Both the position numbers and the translations under genes were made by a program. DNA of 37,311 nt from an uncultured Prevotella sp. (GTDB lineage: Bacteria; Bacteroidota; Bacteroidia; Bacteroidales; Bacteroidaceae), in NCBI GenBank assembly GCA_900316565.1, contig ONDK01000019.1, positions 1 to 37,311 of the forward strand, in the 5' to 3' direction. This document shows positions 1 through 8,060 of this stretch, piece by piece (position 1 is the stretch's first letter; every line of letters begins with the position of its first letter). The notes under the pieces are model-generated. The model was not told the origin of the DNA. It did not search any database and saw only the letters and a list, made by a program, of their open reading frames with translations.

Positions 1-552
1 CTTCAGGAATGTGTCCTTGACGCCATCGTTGACGATAAGGTCGACATAGCGCTGACGGGCACGCTGCTCTGGATCGTCGAACTTGTCATAAGCAACACCA
101 TCCTTATACTTCACGATAGGCAGTGGCTTAAGGCTCTTCGACAGAAGCTTTATGCTCTCGACATGAACGGAAATCTCTCCCATCTGTGTGCGGAAGACAT
201 ATCCCTTGACGCCAATAATATCGCCGATGTCCAAGAGTTTCTTGAACACCTTATTATACATATCCTTATCTTCGCCGGGGCATAAGTCGTCACGGCTGAT
301 GTAAAGCTGTATTCTGCCTTTGCTGTCCTGAAGCTCTGCAAACGATGCCTTGCCCATGATACGCTTACCCATAAGGCGTCCGGCAATGGTTACCTCACGC
401 TTCTCGTTCTCATTGAAGTTGGCCTTGATGTCATCGCTCCACGCGTTGACCGGGAACTCCTCGGCTGGATATGGATTAATGCCCATATCACGGAGTGCCT
501 GCAAACTCTGGCGGCGGCCAATCTCCTGCTCACTAAGCTCTAATATGTTCAT
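1..552 (-). CDS. lysS: Lysyl-tRNA synthetase, class II (5' part only; gene runs off the left edge)
   Basis: The 184 visible codons start at ATG 552 (minus). The protein begins MNILELSEQEIGRRQSLQAL and continues through the N-terminal OB-fold anticodon-binding domain: the segment with VTIAGRLMGKRIMGKASFAEL, then QDSKGRIQLYISRDDL and later DIIGVKGYVFRTQMGEISV. It reaches the family motif RARQRYVDL just before the window edge. The catalytic class II core (motifs 1-3) lies outside. The enzyme charges tRNA-Lys with lysine in the cytoplasm. A TAACTTTG -7 element sits 32-39 bp upstream of the start, giving a short leader. The identification is firm from the OB-fold sequence; only the truncation by the window limits it. 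Confidence 0.93.
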   Translation of the reverse strand, partial: MNILELSEQEIGRRQSLQALRDMGINPYPAEEFPVNAWSDDIKANFNENEKREVTIAGRLMGKRIMGKASFAELQDSKGRIQLYISRDDLCPGEDKDMYNKVFKKLLDIGDIIGVKGYVFRTQMGEISVHVESIKLLSKSLKPLPIVKYKDGVAYDKFDDPEQRARQRYVDLIVNDGVKDTFLK

Positions 553-583
553 TTCTAATTTACAATGTAGTTTTACCAATCTG

Positions 584-591
584 CAAAGTTA
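584..591 (-). promoter_or_regulatory. Bacteroidetes-type -7 promoter element for lysS
   Basis: The minus strand reads TAACTTTG, matching the TAnnTTTG -7 consensus of the Bacteroidetes primary sigma factor. It predicts transcription starting about 25 nt before the lysS ATG. No TTG -33 element is seen at the usual 19-21 bp spacing. Confidence 0.55.
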
Positions 592-716
592 GTAAAAAGA
601 AATGGATTCTGTTCTCGTTTTATTTTTTTTAATATTGTAGGCTTATGAAAACGAATGTCTTGCAGCTTACAGATACGTTGAAGAAGATTGTTTATGACTA
701 TTAATAAGACTGTGAA

Positions 717-959
717 ATGAAAAATATATATATCAAGCCTATTACCGAATTGACAACTGTTGAACCGACACGGATTATGGCGGGGTCTTTCAAGCAATAC
801 AAGGAGAACGGCTTCGTCAACACTAAGGTCGGTCACTATGTCGGTGGAATCCTCCACTCTTACAAGGATGAAGTCAACAACGGTGACGATGAGTACATCA
901 ACCTTGCCAAGGGTCACAATTGTTGGGATGAGGAATCCGACGAATGGGACAAATGGTAA
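717..959 (+). CDS. Small protein of unknown function (80 aa)
   Basis: I do not recognise a named family. The protein starts MKNIYIKPITELTTVEPTRI, followed by MAGS near residue 22. It ends in a very acidic, Trp-containing tail (CWDEESDEWDKW). Short Bacteroidales proteins that open with a Lys/Tyr-rich segment, a Pro-Ile-Thr motif and a small-residue site near residue 20-25 are common and mostly uncharacterised; some resemble leader-type peptides. There is no hydrophobic signal sequence. The gene stands alone between divergent lysS and convergent aroB, 42 bp from the aroB stop. A 19-codon ORF (645-704) precedes it by 12 nt. The overlapping +1 frame ORF is considered a shadow. Coding status is probable from composition and the N-terminal pattern, but function is unknown. 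Confidence 0.6.
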   Translation: MKNIYIKPITELTTVEPTRIMAGSFKQYKENGFVNTKVGHYVGGILHSYKDEVNNGDDEYINLAKGHNCWDEESDEWDKW

Positions 960-1001
960 AAGCCTACAAGAGAAGGTGGATCCTACAGATTATGGGAGGC
1001 A

Positions 1002-2051
1002 TTAGCCCTCACGGAAGAAGTCTAGTGCCTCCTTGACCTCATCCTCAGTAAGAGTTTGGTTGATATGAATCTCGCCAATACCGGAGAGAAGGGTTACATT
1101 GATTTCATTGCCCGTGTTCTTCTTATCGTGGTGCATCAGTTCGATGAGCTTCGGATAGTCGTCGCAGGTTATGGTGAACTGTCCGTAGTTCTCTCTTATA
1201 AACGCCACCGTCTGGCGCAGCTTGTCCTGTGGGAAGCCGTCCCTTATGGCGCTGAGGTATAGTTCCGGAATCATACCGAAGGCCACGGCATAGCCATGGA
1301 GCAGCGGTGTTTCGGTTTTCAGAGAGAAGCTCTCGAAGGCATGTCCGAACGTATGCCCGAAGTTCAATGCCTTGCGTATGCCTTTCTCGTGTGGGTCCTC
1401 TTTCACGACACGCTCCTTCACCTTAACGCTTCTTCCGAGCATGGAAGCCAACTTGCGCAGATCCGGCTCAGCGATATTGAAGTTTATCAGCTCTGCCCAG
1501 TGCTTCTCGTTGGAGATGAGCCCGTGTTTAAGCATCTCTGCATATCCGGAGCGTATGTTCTTCTCGTCGAGTGTCTTTAGGAAGTTCGTGTTAAGGATGA
1601 CGAAGTTAGCGTCGTTGAACACACCAATCTCGTTTTTCAGTCCTCCGAAGTTTATGCCCGTCTTTCCGCCTACGCTGGCGTCGACCATGGCGAGCAGTGT
1701 CGTAGGAATGTTTATGAAGTTCATCCCCCGCTTGAATGTTGATGCCGCGAAGCCTCCCAGGTCGGTGACCATTCCGCCTCCGAGGTTTATGACACATGAG
1801 TGTCTGGTAGCCTTTCCTTTCTGGAGTTCTTTCCAAACGTATGTCAGTGAGTCGATGTTCTTGTTCAGATCTGTTGCGCCTATTGTTATAAGGTAAGCCC
1901 CGTGAAGGCAGAAGAAGTCCTTCACGAGCGGCCAGCAGACTTTGGCTGTCGTCTCGTCGGTGATAACAAAGATGCGGTCGTGCTCGCATTCGGTGAGGGC
2001 TGTTGCCAGTTCAGTCTCAAAATTCTTTGAAATGATAATTCTCTGCTCCAT
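1002..2051 (-). CDS. aroB: 3-dehydroquinate synthase
   Basis: The 349-aa protein is the usual length for AroB. It carries the NAD-binding GGGMVTDLGGFAAST segment (about residues 91-105), the following KRGMNFINIPTTLLAMVDAS and GGKTGINF stretch, and the metal-site motif NFGHTFGHAFE (about residues 229-239), with HGYAVAFGM just after. The enzyme converts DAHP to 3-dehydroquinate in the second step of the shikimate pathway, in the cytoplasm, using NAD+ and a divalent metal. It is encoded alone on the minus strand, with a TATATTTG -7 element 24-31 bp upstream of the ATG, so it is probably monocistronic. Its 3' end faces the small plus-strand gene at 717-959. The identification is unambiguous. Confidence 0.97.
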   Translation of the reverse strand: MEQRIIISKNFETELATALTECEHDRIFVITDETTAKVCWPLVKDFFCLHGAYLITIGATDLNKNIDSLTYVWKELQKGKATRHSCVINLGGGMVTDLGGFAASTFKRGMNFINIPTTLLAMVDASVGGKTGINFGGLKNEIGVFNDANFVILNTNFLKTLDEKNIRSGYAEMLKHGLISNEKHWAELINFNIAEPDLRKLASMLGRSVKVKERVVKEDPHEKGIRKALNFGHTFGHAFESFSLKTETPLLHGYAVAFGMIPELYLSAIRDGFPQDKLRQTVAFIRENYGQFTITCDDYPKLIELMHHDKKNTGNEINVTLLSGIGEIHINQTLTEDEVKEALDFFREG

Positions 2052-2074
2052 AACAATAACGTATTAGTTTTATG

Positions 2075-2082
2075 CAAATATA
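2075..2082 (-). promoter_or_regulatory. -7 promoter element for aroB
   Basis: The minus strand reads TATATTTG (TAnnTTTG consensus), placing the predicted start of transcription about 15-17 nt before the aroB ATG at 2051. No convincing -33 TTG is seen at the normal spacing. Confidence 0.5.
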
Positions 2083-2350
2083 CCAATATTCCTTTATCCG
2101 TTCACTATATCCAATTCTTTTTTTAACAACCTTTTACTATCAGATTGCTATTTTTGCGCACATCAGTGTTACGGTGTGCAATAAATTTGCACTAAATCTG
2201 TTCAGTTTCAAATTATCAATGGTTATGCTCTATGTCCTTAGGAAGATGATGAAGTAGCAATGTTCCACGATTTCATTTCTCCTATGGCCTGACCATTCAA
2301 GTCTAAGGGAAATGTAGATTTCAGTGAATTTATTTTACAGTATTCCAATA

Positions 2351-2438
2351 CCTATGCTTTTGGCTTGTAAAACCTATGCTTTTACCTTGTAAAACCTATG
2401 CTTTTACGTCGTAAAACCTATGCTTTTAGGACGCAAAA
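2351..2438. repeat. Tandem repeat, exactly four 22-bp units
   Basis: Units lie at 2351-2372, 2373-2394, 2395-2416 and 2417-2438. Each begins with CCTATGCTTTT and ends with four A residues, differing only in the 7 central bases. In units 2 and 3 the second half is an inverted repeat, TTTTAC-nnn-GTAAAA, so each unit can form a small hairpin. There are no spacers, so it is not a CRISPR array. Similar short intergenic repeats are, as I recall, widespread in Prevotella genomes; their role is not known. Confidence 0.9.
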
Positions 2439-2521
2439 CAATACAAATTGGTAAGTCGCTGACAGTCAGTGGATAGCAAGGATGAAAAAGAACTTGTCTT
2501 TGTTTGAATTATTTTTACAAT

Positions 2522-2614
2522 ACGAACGCCCTGGCAGACGACCGTTGATGAAGGGGAATGTCGGTAGGGTTTGTTCCGTTTGATATGAATAGTTGAGCAA
2601 AAACGGGCGTTCGT
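2522..2614. repeat. 10-bp perfect inverted repeat upstream of the receptor gene
   Basis: ACGAACGCCC at 2522-2531 and its exact reverse complement GGGCGTTCGT at 2605-2614 are 73 bp apart. The second arm ends 33 bp before the TACCTTTG -7 element, which is a plausible place for a regulator to bind. The role is inferred. Confidence 0.5.
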
Positions 2615-2646
2615 TGAAAAAATACGTGTTATAAGAAATAAATGAC

Positions 2647-2654
2647 TACCTTTG
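2647..2654 (+). promoter_or_regulatory. -7 promoter element for the outer-membrane receptor gene
   Basis: TACCTTTG matches TAnnTTTG and lies 38 bp before the chosen ATG at 2693. It also supports that start, because the in-frame upstream ATG at 2642 would sit in front of the promoter element. Confidence 0.55.
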
Positions 2655-2692
2655 CAGCACTTAAAACAAGTAACACGATCAAAATTACAGTT

Positions 2693-5659
2693 ATGAGAAA
2701 GTTAATACTCACGATGGTTCTGCTTCTTTCAGCCGTAGCGATTATAGCTCAGGACAGAACCATTACCGGTACGCTCTACGACGGAGAGGTTAAGGAGGCT
2801 GTGCCTTACGCGGCTGTTCAGCTGCTCAAGGACAATGCCGACTCCACCTATGTCACCGGAGTGACGACCGACGAGAAGGGACAGTTCGCACTTGTCGCAC
2901 CGTCGAACGGACGTTATATAGTGCGTGCTAGCTATGTAGGTTATAAGACTATTGTACAGAACGTTACTGTTTCCAATAACCAGAACGTGAAGATAGGACA
3001 GTTGGAACTCTATAATGACACGCACTACCTTAAGGAGGTGACCGTGACGGCCACGCCGCCGAAGGTTGTCCTTAAGAACGACACCTTCCAATATAACGCT
3101 GCCGCCTACACGGTGCCCGAAGGTTCCACGCTCGAAGCCCTTGTCAAGAAGCTTCCTGGCGCAGTGGTCAGCGACGATGGAACGATAAAGATTAACGGCA
3201 AGCAGGTGAAGAAAATTCTTATTGACGGAAAGGAGTTTATGACCGGAGATACCAAGACCGCCATCAAAAACCTCCCAACCTCGATAGTGAACACCATTAA
3301 GGCTTATGACCAGCAGAGTGACCTAAGCCGTGTTACGGGTATCGACGACGGAGAGGAGCAGACGGTGCTTGACTTCGGCGTGAAGAAAGGCATGAACAAA
3401 GGTCTCTTCTCAAATATCGACTTGGGTGTAGGCACCAAGAGCCGCTATGCTGAGCGCGGTATGGCGGCTTACTTCAATGATAAGTTCAGGATGATGGCAT
3501 TTGTCAATGCCAATAATGTCAATGACATGGGCTTCGGCGGAGGCCCTCGTGGTGGTTTCGGCGGATTACGTCAGGGGTTAAACGCCACGAAAATGGTAGG
3601 CCTCAATCTCAATTATAACAATAACAAAACCTTCCAGTGGGATGGCTCCGTCAGGTGGAACCACTCCGATGGCGACGCACGGACGCGTGTCTCGTCGGAG
3701 AACTTCGTGGCCACTCAGGGCTCCTACGGCAACAGTCTCTCCCAAGCTTATACCCGCTCCAACTCCTGGGACGGCCGTTTCCGCCTGGAGTGGAACCCCG
3801 ACTCGATGTGGGATATTATGTTCCGCCCAAGCATTCAGCTTTCCAAGAGCGACGGCAACACCGTCCGTACGTCAGCGTCATACAATGATGATCCTTACGA
3901 CTATACCGACGAGCCGCTGGCAGACGAGGAAATCAAAAAGCTCGATGAGAAAGGGCTGATGGTCAACACGCAGAACAGCACGTCGATAACCTATGGCGAC
4001 GCCACCAAACTGGGCGGTATGGTTCAGGTGAACAGGAAATTCGGAAAGAGAGGCCGTAACATAACCCTTCGTGTCGACGGTGATTATGACGATGAAGACT
4101 CGAAGACTTTCTCCACTCAGGACATACAGTATTTCCAACTCGTCAACTCCCTCGGCGGCGACTCCACATACCGTGCGTACCGTTTCAATACCATGCCGGT
4201 GAAGTCATGGGACTACTCCCTGCAGGCTACGTACAGTGAGCCGATAGCAGACAGAACCTATCTGCAGCTGTCGTATAAGTACAAGTACTCCTTCTCGAAG
4301 AGCGACCGCTCGACGTATGACTTCTCCAATCTCCCTTCCGGCACTTTCTCCGGCGTTACTCCCGCTTATCGGTCGTGGAACAGCTATCTCTCGTTGCTCA
4401 CCAACCCATTGGAGGACTATTTCGACAATGACCTGAGCCGTTACTCTGAGTATAGGAACTATATCAACGAGATACAACTTATGCTGAGAATGAACAGGAC
4501 GAAGTGGCGGTTGAACGTTGGTGTTATGGCACAGCCGCAACATTCGAGCTATATGCAGGACTACCTCGGAGTGCACGTGGATACAACAAGGAACGTGATG
4601 AATTGGAGTCCGACCCTCGATTTCCGGTATAAATTCAATAAGCAGAGCAACCTCCGCATCAACTACCGCGGTACGTCTTCTCAGCCGTCGATGAGTCAGC
4701 TGCTCTCCATCACCGATAATACCGACCCGCAGAATGTTTCCGTGGGTAACCCGGGCTTGAAACCGGCGTTCACCAACCGTCTGCGGCTGTTTTACAACAC
4801 CTACCGTCAGAGCCATTACCAAGGCTTCATGTCGTTCTTGAATTTCTCCACGACACGTAATGCCATCGGCAATAGCGTGTATTACGACGCGGAGACCGGT
4901 GCCAGAACCGTGCGCCCAGTGAACGTGAATGGAAACTGGGATGCCAGCGCGGCGGTAATGTTCAATACAAGCATAGACTCTGCCGGAATATGGAACGTTA
5001 ATACGTTTACGAATCTCAACTACAACCGTTATGCCAGCTATCTCCAACTGCGTACAATGGACGAGATGGCGAAGAACATTACTAATAGCACAACGGTCAG
5101 CGAGCGTCTCTCTGCAAGCTACAGACTCTCATGGCTGGAGGTGGAACTCGACGGTTCGCTCAACTATACCCACACCAAGAACAACCTTCAGTCGGCCAGC
5201 AACCTCAACACATGGCAGTTTGCATACGGAACGAACATCAATCTGACGCTGCCGTGGAACATGAGCATTTCTACCGACCTGCATGAACAGAGCCGCCGCG
5301 GATATAATGACGCGTCGCTGAACACTAATGAGCTGCTGTGGAACGCACAGATAGCACAGTCGCTGCTGAAGGGTAACGCTCTGACGCTCAGCGTGCAGTT
5401 CTATGATATACTTCACAATCAGAGCAACCTCAGCCGTTCGATATCGGCCACGAGCCGCACCGATACGGAGTATAACTCCATCAATAGTTATGTGATGTTC
5501 AAAGCCAGCTACCGTCTGAACCTCTTCGGTGGTAAGGCGGCGCGTCAGGGCGACCACGGTCCTGATGGCCCTGGCGGTGGCTTCGGTAAACCAAAAGGCG
5601 GCGGACGGCCTATGGGGCCTCCTCCTGGCGGCGGCCACGGTGGTGGTCCTATGTGGTAA
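2693..5659 (+). CDS. TonB-dependent-receptor-like outer-membrane beta-barrel protein with Gly/Pro-rich C-terminus
   Basis: The start at ATG 2693 gives a clean signal peptide (MRKLILTMVLLLSAVAIIAQ). The 988-aa product has a carboxypeptidase-regulatory-like beta-sandwich (about residues 21-105, DGEVKEAVPYAAVQL onwards). A plug-like region follows with KKLPGAVVSDDGTIKINGKQ and KKILIDGKEF, then a long aromatic-rich beta-barrel resembling the OMP_b-brl_3 family. It probably sits in the outer membrane and moves or secretes an unknown substrate. The last 40 or so residues are unusual: after the final barrel strand comes a Gly/Pro/His-rich tail (GPDGPGGGFGKPKGGG, then GPPPGGGHGGGPMW). There is no SusD partner next to it. 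The 3' end overlaps convergent purN by 11 bp. The family is clear; the substrate is unknown. Confidence 0.85.
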   Translation: MRKLILTMVLLLSAVAIIAQDRTITGTLYDGEVKEAVPYAAVQLLKDNADSTYVTGVTTDEKGQFALVAPSNGRYIVRASYVGYKTIVQNVTVSNNQNVKIGQLELYNDTHYLKEVTVTATPPKVVLKNDTFQYNAAAYTVPEGSTLEALVKKLPGAVVSDDGTIKINGKQVKKILIDGKEFMTGDTKTAIKNLPTSIVNTIKAYDQQSDLSRVTGIDDGEEQTVLDFGVKKGMNKGLFSNIDLGVGTKSRYAERGMAAYFNDKFRMMAFVNANNVNDMGFGGGPRGGFGGLRQGLNATKMVGLNLNYNNNKTFQWDGSVRWNHSDGDARTRVSSENFVATQGSYGNSLSQAYTRSNSWDGRFRLEWNPDSMWDIMFRPSIQLSKSDGNTVRTSASYNDDPYDYTDEPLADEEIKKLDEKGLMVNTQNSTSITYGDATKLGGMVQVNRKFGKRGRNITLRVDGDYDDEDSKTFSTQDIQYFQLVNSLGGDSTYRAYRFNTMPVKSWDYSLQATYSEPIADRTYLQLSYKYKYSFSKSDRSTYDFSNLPSGTFSGVTPAYRSWNSYLSLLTNPLEDYFDNDLSRYSEYRNYINEIQLMLRMNRTKWRLNVGVMAQPQHSSYMQDYLGVHVDTTRNVMNWSPTLDFRYKFNKQSNLRINYRGTSSQPSMSQLLSITDNTDPQNVSVGNPGLKPAFTNRLRLFYNTYRQSHYQGFMSFLNFSTTRNAIGNSVYYDAETGARTVRPVNVNGNWDASAAVMFNTSIDSAGIWNVNTFTNLNYNRYASYLQLRTMDEMAKNITNSTTVSERLSASYRLSWLEVELDGSLNYTHTKNNLQSASNLNTWQFAYGTNINLTLPWNMSISTDLHEQSRRGYNDASLNTNELLWNAQIAQSLLKGNALTLSVQFYDILHNQSNLSRSISATSRTDTEYNSINSYVMFKASYRLNLFGGKAARQGDHGPDGPGGGFGKPKGGGRPMGPPPGGGHGGGPMW

Positions 5660-6215
5660 GAAGTCGCTCGATAACTTTCGGAAAGTACTTCATTTCGAGC
5701 TCATGCTCCTTTGCGGCAATATCGTCGGCACTGTCTGCCGGAGATATTGCCGTTTTGTATTGTGCTATTATCTCTCCGGCATCGTATTCGCGGCTCACCC
5801 AATGGACTGTCATCCCCGTCTCTGTCTCTCCAGCCGCCTTTACGGCCTCGTGGACGTGATGCCCATACATACCTTTGCCACCGAACTTCGGCAGAAGGGC
5901 GGGGTGGATGTTTATCATCCTGTGGTCGAAGGCATCTATGAGAAAGTCGGGGATGAGCAGCAGGAAACCGGCGAGGACAATGAAGTCGATGTGCTCTCGC
6001 TCCATCATGGCGAGGACTTTCTCACGGTCGTTAAACTCCTGGCGTGTCATGACGCAGGTCTTTACGCCCAGCCGCTTGGCGCGGGCCAGAGCGTAGGCGT
6101 CGGCACGGTTGCTTATGACGAGTGCTGTCTCGGCCTTGCCGTTCTGCTGGAAGTAACGTATGATGTTCTCACAGTTTGTTCCGTTGCCGCTTACTAAAAT
6201 ACAGATTCTTTTCAT
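5649..6215 (-). CDS. purN: Phosphoribosylglycinamide formyltransferase
   Basis: The 188-aa protein has the standard PurN length. It opens with KRICILVSGNGTNCENII, the nucleotide-binding loop. It carries AGFLLLIPDFLIDAF and the catalytic NIHPALLPKFGGKGMYGHHV segment, with Asn and His placed as in the family. It ends with TGMTVHWVSREYDAGEIIAQ, which holds the catalytic Asp. It transfers a formyl group from 10-formyl-THF to glycinamide ribonucleotide in de novo purine synthesis in the cytoplasm. It is transcribed away from gldH, separated by a strong terminator hairpin (6231-6280). Its stop overlaps the end of the convergent receptor gene by 11 bp. Confidence 0.95.
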   Translation of the reverse strand: MKRICILVSGNGTNCENIIRYFQQNGKAETALVISNRADAYALARAKRLGVKTCVMTRQEFNDREKVLAMMEREHIDFIVLAGFLLLIPDFLIDAFDHRMINIHPALLPKFGGKGMYGHHVHEAVKAAGETETGMTVHWVSREYDAGEIIAQYKTAISPADSADDIAAKEHELEMKYFPKVIERLLTT

Positions 6216-6230
6216 TGCTTCGTTAGTATA

Positions 6231-6280
6231 TAAAAAAAGACTGTGCCAAGGACAGACGGGGCTGTCCTATGGCATAGTCT
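6231..6280 (-). terminator. Strong intrinsic terminator after gldH
   Basis: A long hairpin pairs AGACT-TGCCA-AGGACAG with CTGTCCT-TGGCA-AGTCT around a short ACGGGG-type loop. On the minus strand it is followed by seven T residues (6238-6232). It closes the metF-holB-ricT-gldH unit and separates it from purN. Confidence 0.85.
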
Positions 6281-6293
6281 TGTAGTTTTTTCG

Positions 6294-6776
6294 TTAGTGT
6301 GCAGTACCGTCGGATGGCGTAAGCTGAAGTCCTATGGTGGTCAGTCCCGGTATCTGGTCCATGTTCATGGCATGGCTGACGGTAAAGACCACTGAGTCGC
6401 CCTTTGCGACGGTTATCTGTCCGGTGCGATAGAGGAAGTCGTCGGAACTTATTCCGCCACGTCCGCTCATGTGTCCGTTGTTGTCGAAGACGTTGCATCT
6501 GACAGTTTTGTGGAAGCTCTTTCCCGACGGATAGACGGTCCAGTTGATATTGATGCCCAAATCCCGGAAAGGATAGCTGCTGGTGGCCCTGAAGCCCACG
6601 TACATATTGTAGGTTCCCGGTGTCAGACGGCAGACATTGAAGTCGACCGTATCAGAACGGTCCCATCCTTCGATGTCGAGTGCACGGTATCTGTCGTATG
6701 CCCGGCCGTTGTTGCAGCCCGTGAGGGCGACGATAGCCATCAAGAGAATTATTATATATAATGTATAGCGTTTCAA
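6294..6776 (-). CDS. gldH: Gliding motility lipoprotein GldH
   Basis: The 160-aa protein starts with a lipoprotein signal ending LTGC (Cys21), followed by NNGRAYD, which lacks the acidic export signal of surface lipoproteins. The body matches the GldH pattern: WDRSDTVDFNVCRLTPGTYNMY, a FRATSSYPFRDLGININWTVY segment, then DNNGHMSGRGGI and a C-terminal TTIGLQL strand. GldH supports gliding and the type IX secretion apparatus in motile Bacteroidetes, and is also kept by non-gliding members. The order holB-ricT-gldH is a classic Bacteroidales arrangement, which strengthens the call. It is 86 bp downstream of ricT and followed by a terminator. Confidence 0.85.
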   Translation of the reverse strand: MKRYTLYIIILLMAIVALTGCNNGRAYDRYRALDIEGWDRSDTVDFNVCRLTPGTYNMYVGFRATSSYPFRDLGININWTVYPSGKSFHKTVRCNVFDNNGHMSGRGGISSDDFLYRTGQITVAKGDSVVFTVSHAMNMDQIPGLTTIGLQLTPSDGTAH

Positions 6777-6862
6777 CTGTTCCTGGTGCTTATTGCCGGT
6801 GGGGTTTGTCCAGCATGATGTGTTGTTTTTTTAAAGCATGGTAGGGACTGTCCACGACCATG

Positions 6863-7999
6863 CTATTGTTTCTGCTCCTTGTTGCCGTTGTTCTTAGGCT
6901 TTTGCTTCTTCTTGCGACGCTTCTTCGACTTGTCGAAGCGGCTGATGTCATCGTTGGCAAGGAGATCGATAGGTTTCTTTTCCGGCTTGATATTTTCCTC
7001 ATTCTGCAAGGACAGCGGTTTCTCGCCTTTCTTGTTCATCTCGATAATCTGCTTGGCACGCTCCGCGCTGATGTCCTCCAGGTTGGCGGCCATCTTCTTG
7101 TCGGTAGAGTAAGTGCAGACACCACTCAGTATGTCGGTTTTGAAGAGATAGTACTCACCGTCCTGCGTCTCCAACGGTATCTCCTTGCTAGGCAGTTTCT
7201 TGCGTGCCTCGATATACTCGTCGATCTCGTAGTTGAGACAGCATTTCAGCTTGGCGCACATGCCAGCGAGCTTCGTCGGGTTGAGGGAGAGATCCTGGAT
7301 GCGGGCCGAGTTTGTGGAGACGGTGGTGAAGTTCTTTATCCATGTGGCGCAACAGAGCTCACGGCCGCAGGGACCTGTCCCGCCGATACGGCCGGCCTCC
7401 TGGCGTGCTCCGATTTGTCGCATCTCTATCCTGACGTGGAAGGCTGCGGCGAGGTCCTTGATGAGCTGGCGGAAATCGACGCGCTCGTCAGCGATATAGT
7501 AGAATATGGCTTTGTTGCCGTCGCCTTGATACTCCACGTCTCCAATTTTCATTTTCAGGCCCAGACCTTTTGCAATCTTACGGCTTTCAATCATCGTGTC
7601 GTGCTCGCGGGCCTTAGCCTCGCGGAACTTGTCCATGTCGATGGGCTTTGCCTTACGGTATATGCGCTTGATGTCGTCCGGACTTTTTATGTTTGCCTTG
7701 CGTATCTGAAGGAGGACAAGGCGGCCGGTGAGTGTTACCACACCGATGTCATGGCCCGGATTGGCCTCTACGGCAACGTAATCGCCTTTCTCCAGTGGCA
7801 GGTGGTTGACGTTATGGTAATAGCCTTTGCGGGTGTTCTTGAACTGAACCTCCACAAGGTCGGTGCTCTCTGCGTTTCCCGGCACGTCGGCGAGCCAGTC
7901 GTAGGTGTTGAGCTGACGGTCCTGACGTCCGCAAGCACCATGACAAAGGCCACGGTCGCAGCCGTGCCAGAGTTCGAATTTCATATTCTTATAATCCAT
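6863..7999 (-). CDS. ricT: PSP1-domain protein, RicT/YaaT-like
   Basis: I place the start at ATG 7999 (MDYKNMKFELWHGCDRGLC), giving 378 aa; the 28 extra upstream codons would run into holB and look non-coding. The N-terminal half contains a Cys-rich HGCDRGLCHGACG motif. The PSP1 core carries GRELCCATWIKNF and MCAKLKCCLNYE, the conserved cysteines of RicT-type Fe-S regulators. The C-terminus is a Lys-rich tail (KKRRKKKQKPKNNGNKEQKQ). In Bacillus, RicT works with RlbA/RicA-type partners in RNA maturation; in Bacteroidales it is conserved beside holB but its role is not established. It lies 61 bp after holB in a probable operon. A 403-codon plus-strand ORF over it is a shadow. Confidence 0.88.
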   Translation of the reverse strand: MDYKNMKFELWHGCDRGLCHGACGRQDRQLNTYDWLADVPGNAESTDLVEVQFKNTRKGYYHNVNHLPLEKGDYVAVEANPGHDIGVVTLTGRLVLLQIRKANIKSPDDIKRIYRKAKPIDMDKFREAKAREHDTMIESRKIAKGLGLKMKIGDVEYQGDGNKAIFYYIADERVDFRQLIKDLAAAFHVRIEMRQIGARQEAGRIGGTGPCGRELCCATWIKNFTTVSTNSARIQDLSLNPTKLAGMCAKLKCCLNYEIDEYIEARKKLPSKEIPLETQDGEYYLFKTDILSGVCTYSTDKKMAANLEDISAERAKQIIEMNKKGEKPLSLQNEENIKPEKKPIDLLANDDISRFDKSKKRRKKKQKPKNNGNKEQKQ

Positions 8000-8060
8000 C
8001 TTGTATCTTTTCCTTTGGCTCACGGAGCGTGTTACGCTTCCGGGAGCTCTATATGTTTTT

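Larger units (their letters stand above)
2083..2640. other. Long intergenic region between aroB and an outer-membrane receptor gene
   Basis: This AT-rich gap of roughly 560 bp separates divergently transcribed genes. I see no convincing gene in it; the 61-codon ORF at 2072-2257 has no recognisable signal or family. It holds a four-copy 22-bp tandem repeat (2351-2438) and a perfect 10-bp inverted repeat (2522-2531 with 2605-2614) shortly upstream of the receptor promoter. Nothing else was recognised between 2083 and 2350. Confidence 0.6.

Noticed and set aside
2072..2257. 61-codon plus-strand ORF upstream of the tandem repeat
   Set aside because: Hydrophobic but with no clear signal, family or start context, and it overlaps the aroB promoter; AT-rich chance ORF.
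2351..2438. CRISPR array
   Set aside because: Units are head-to-tail without unique spacers of 25-40 bp, and no cas gene is present.
4205..5047. 280-codon minus-strand ORF inside the outer-membrane receptor gene
   Set aside because: The plus-strand beta-barrel is continuous and convincing; the minus frame has no motif.
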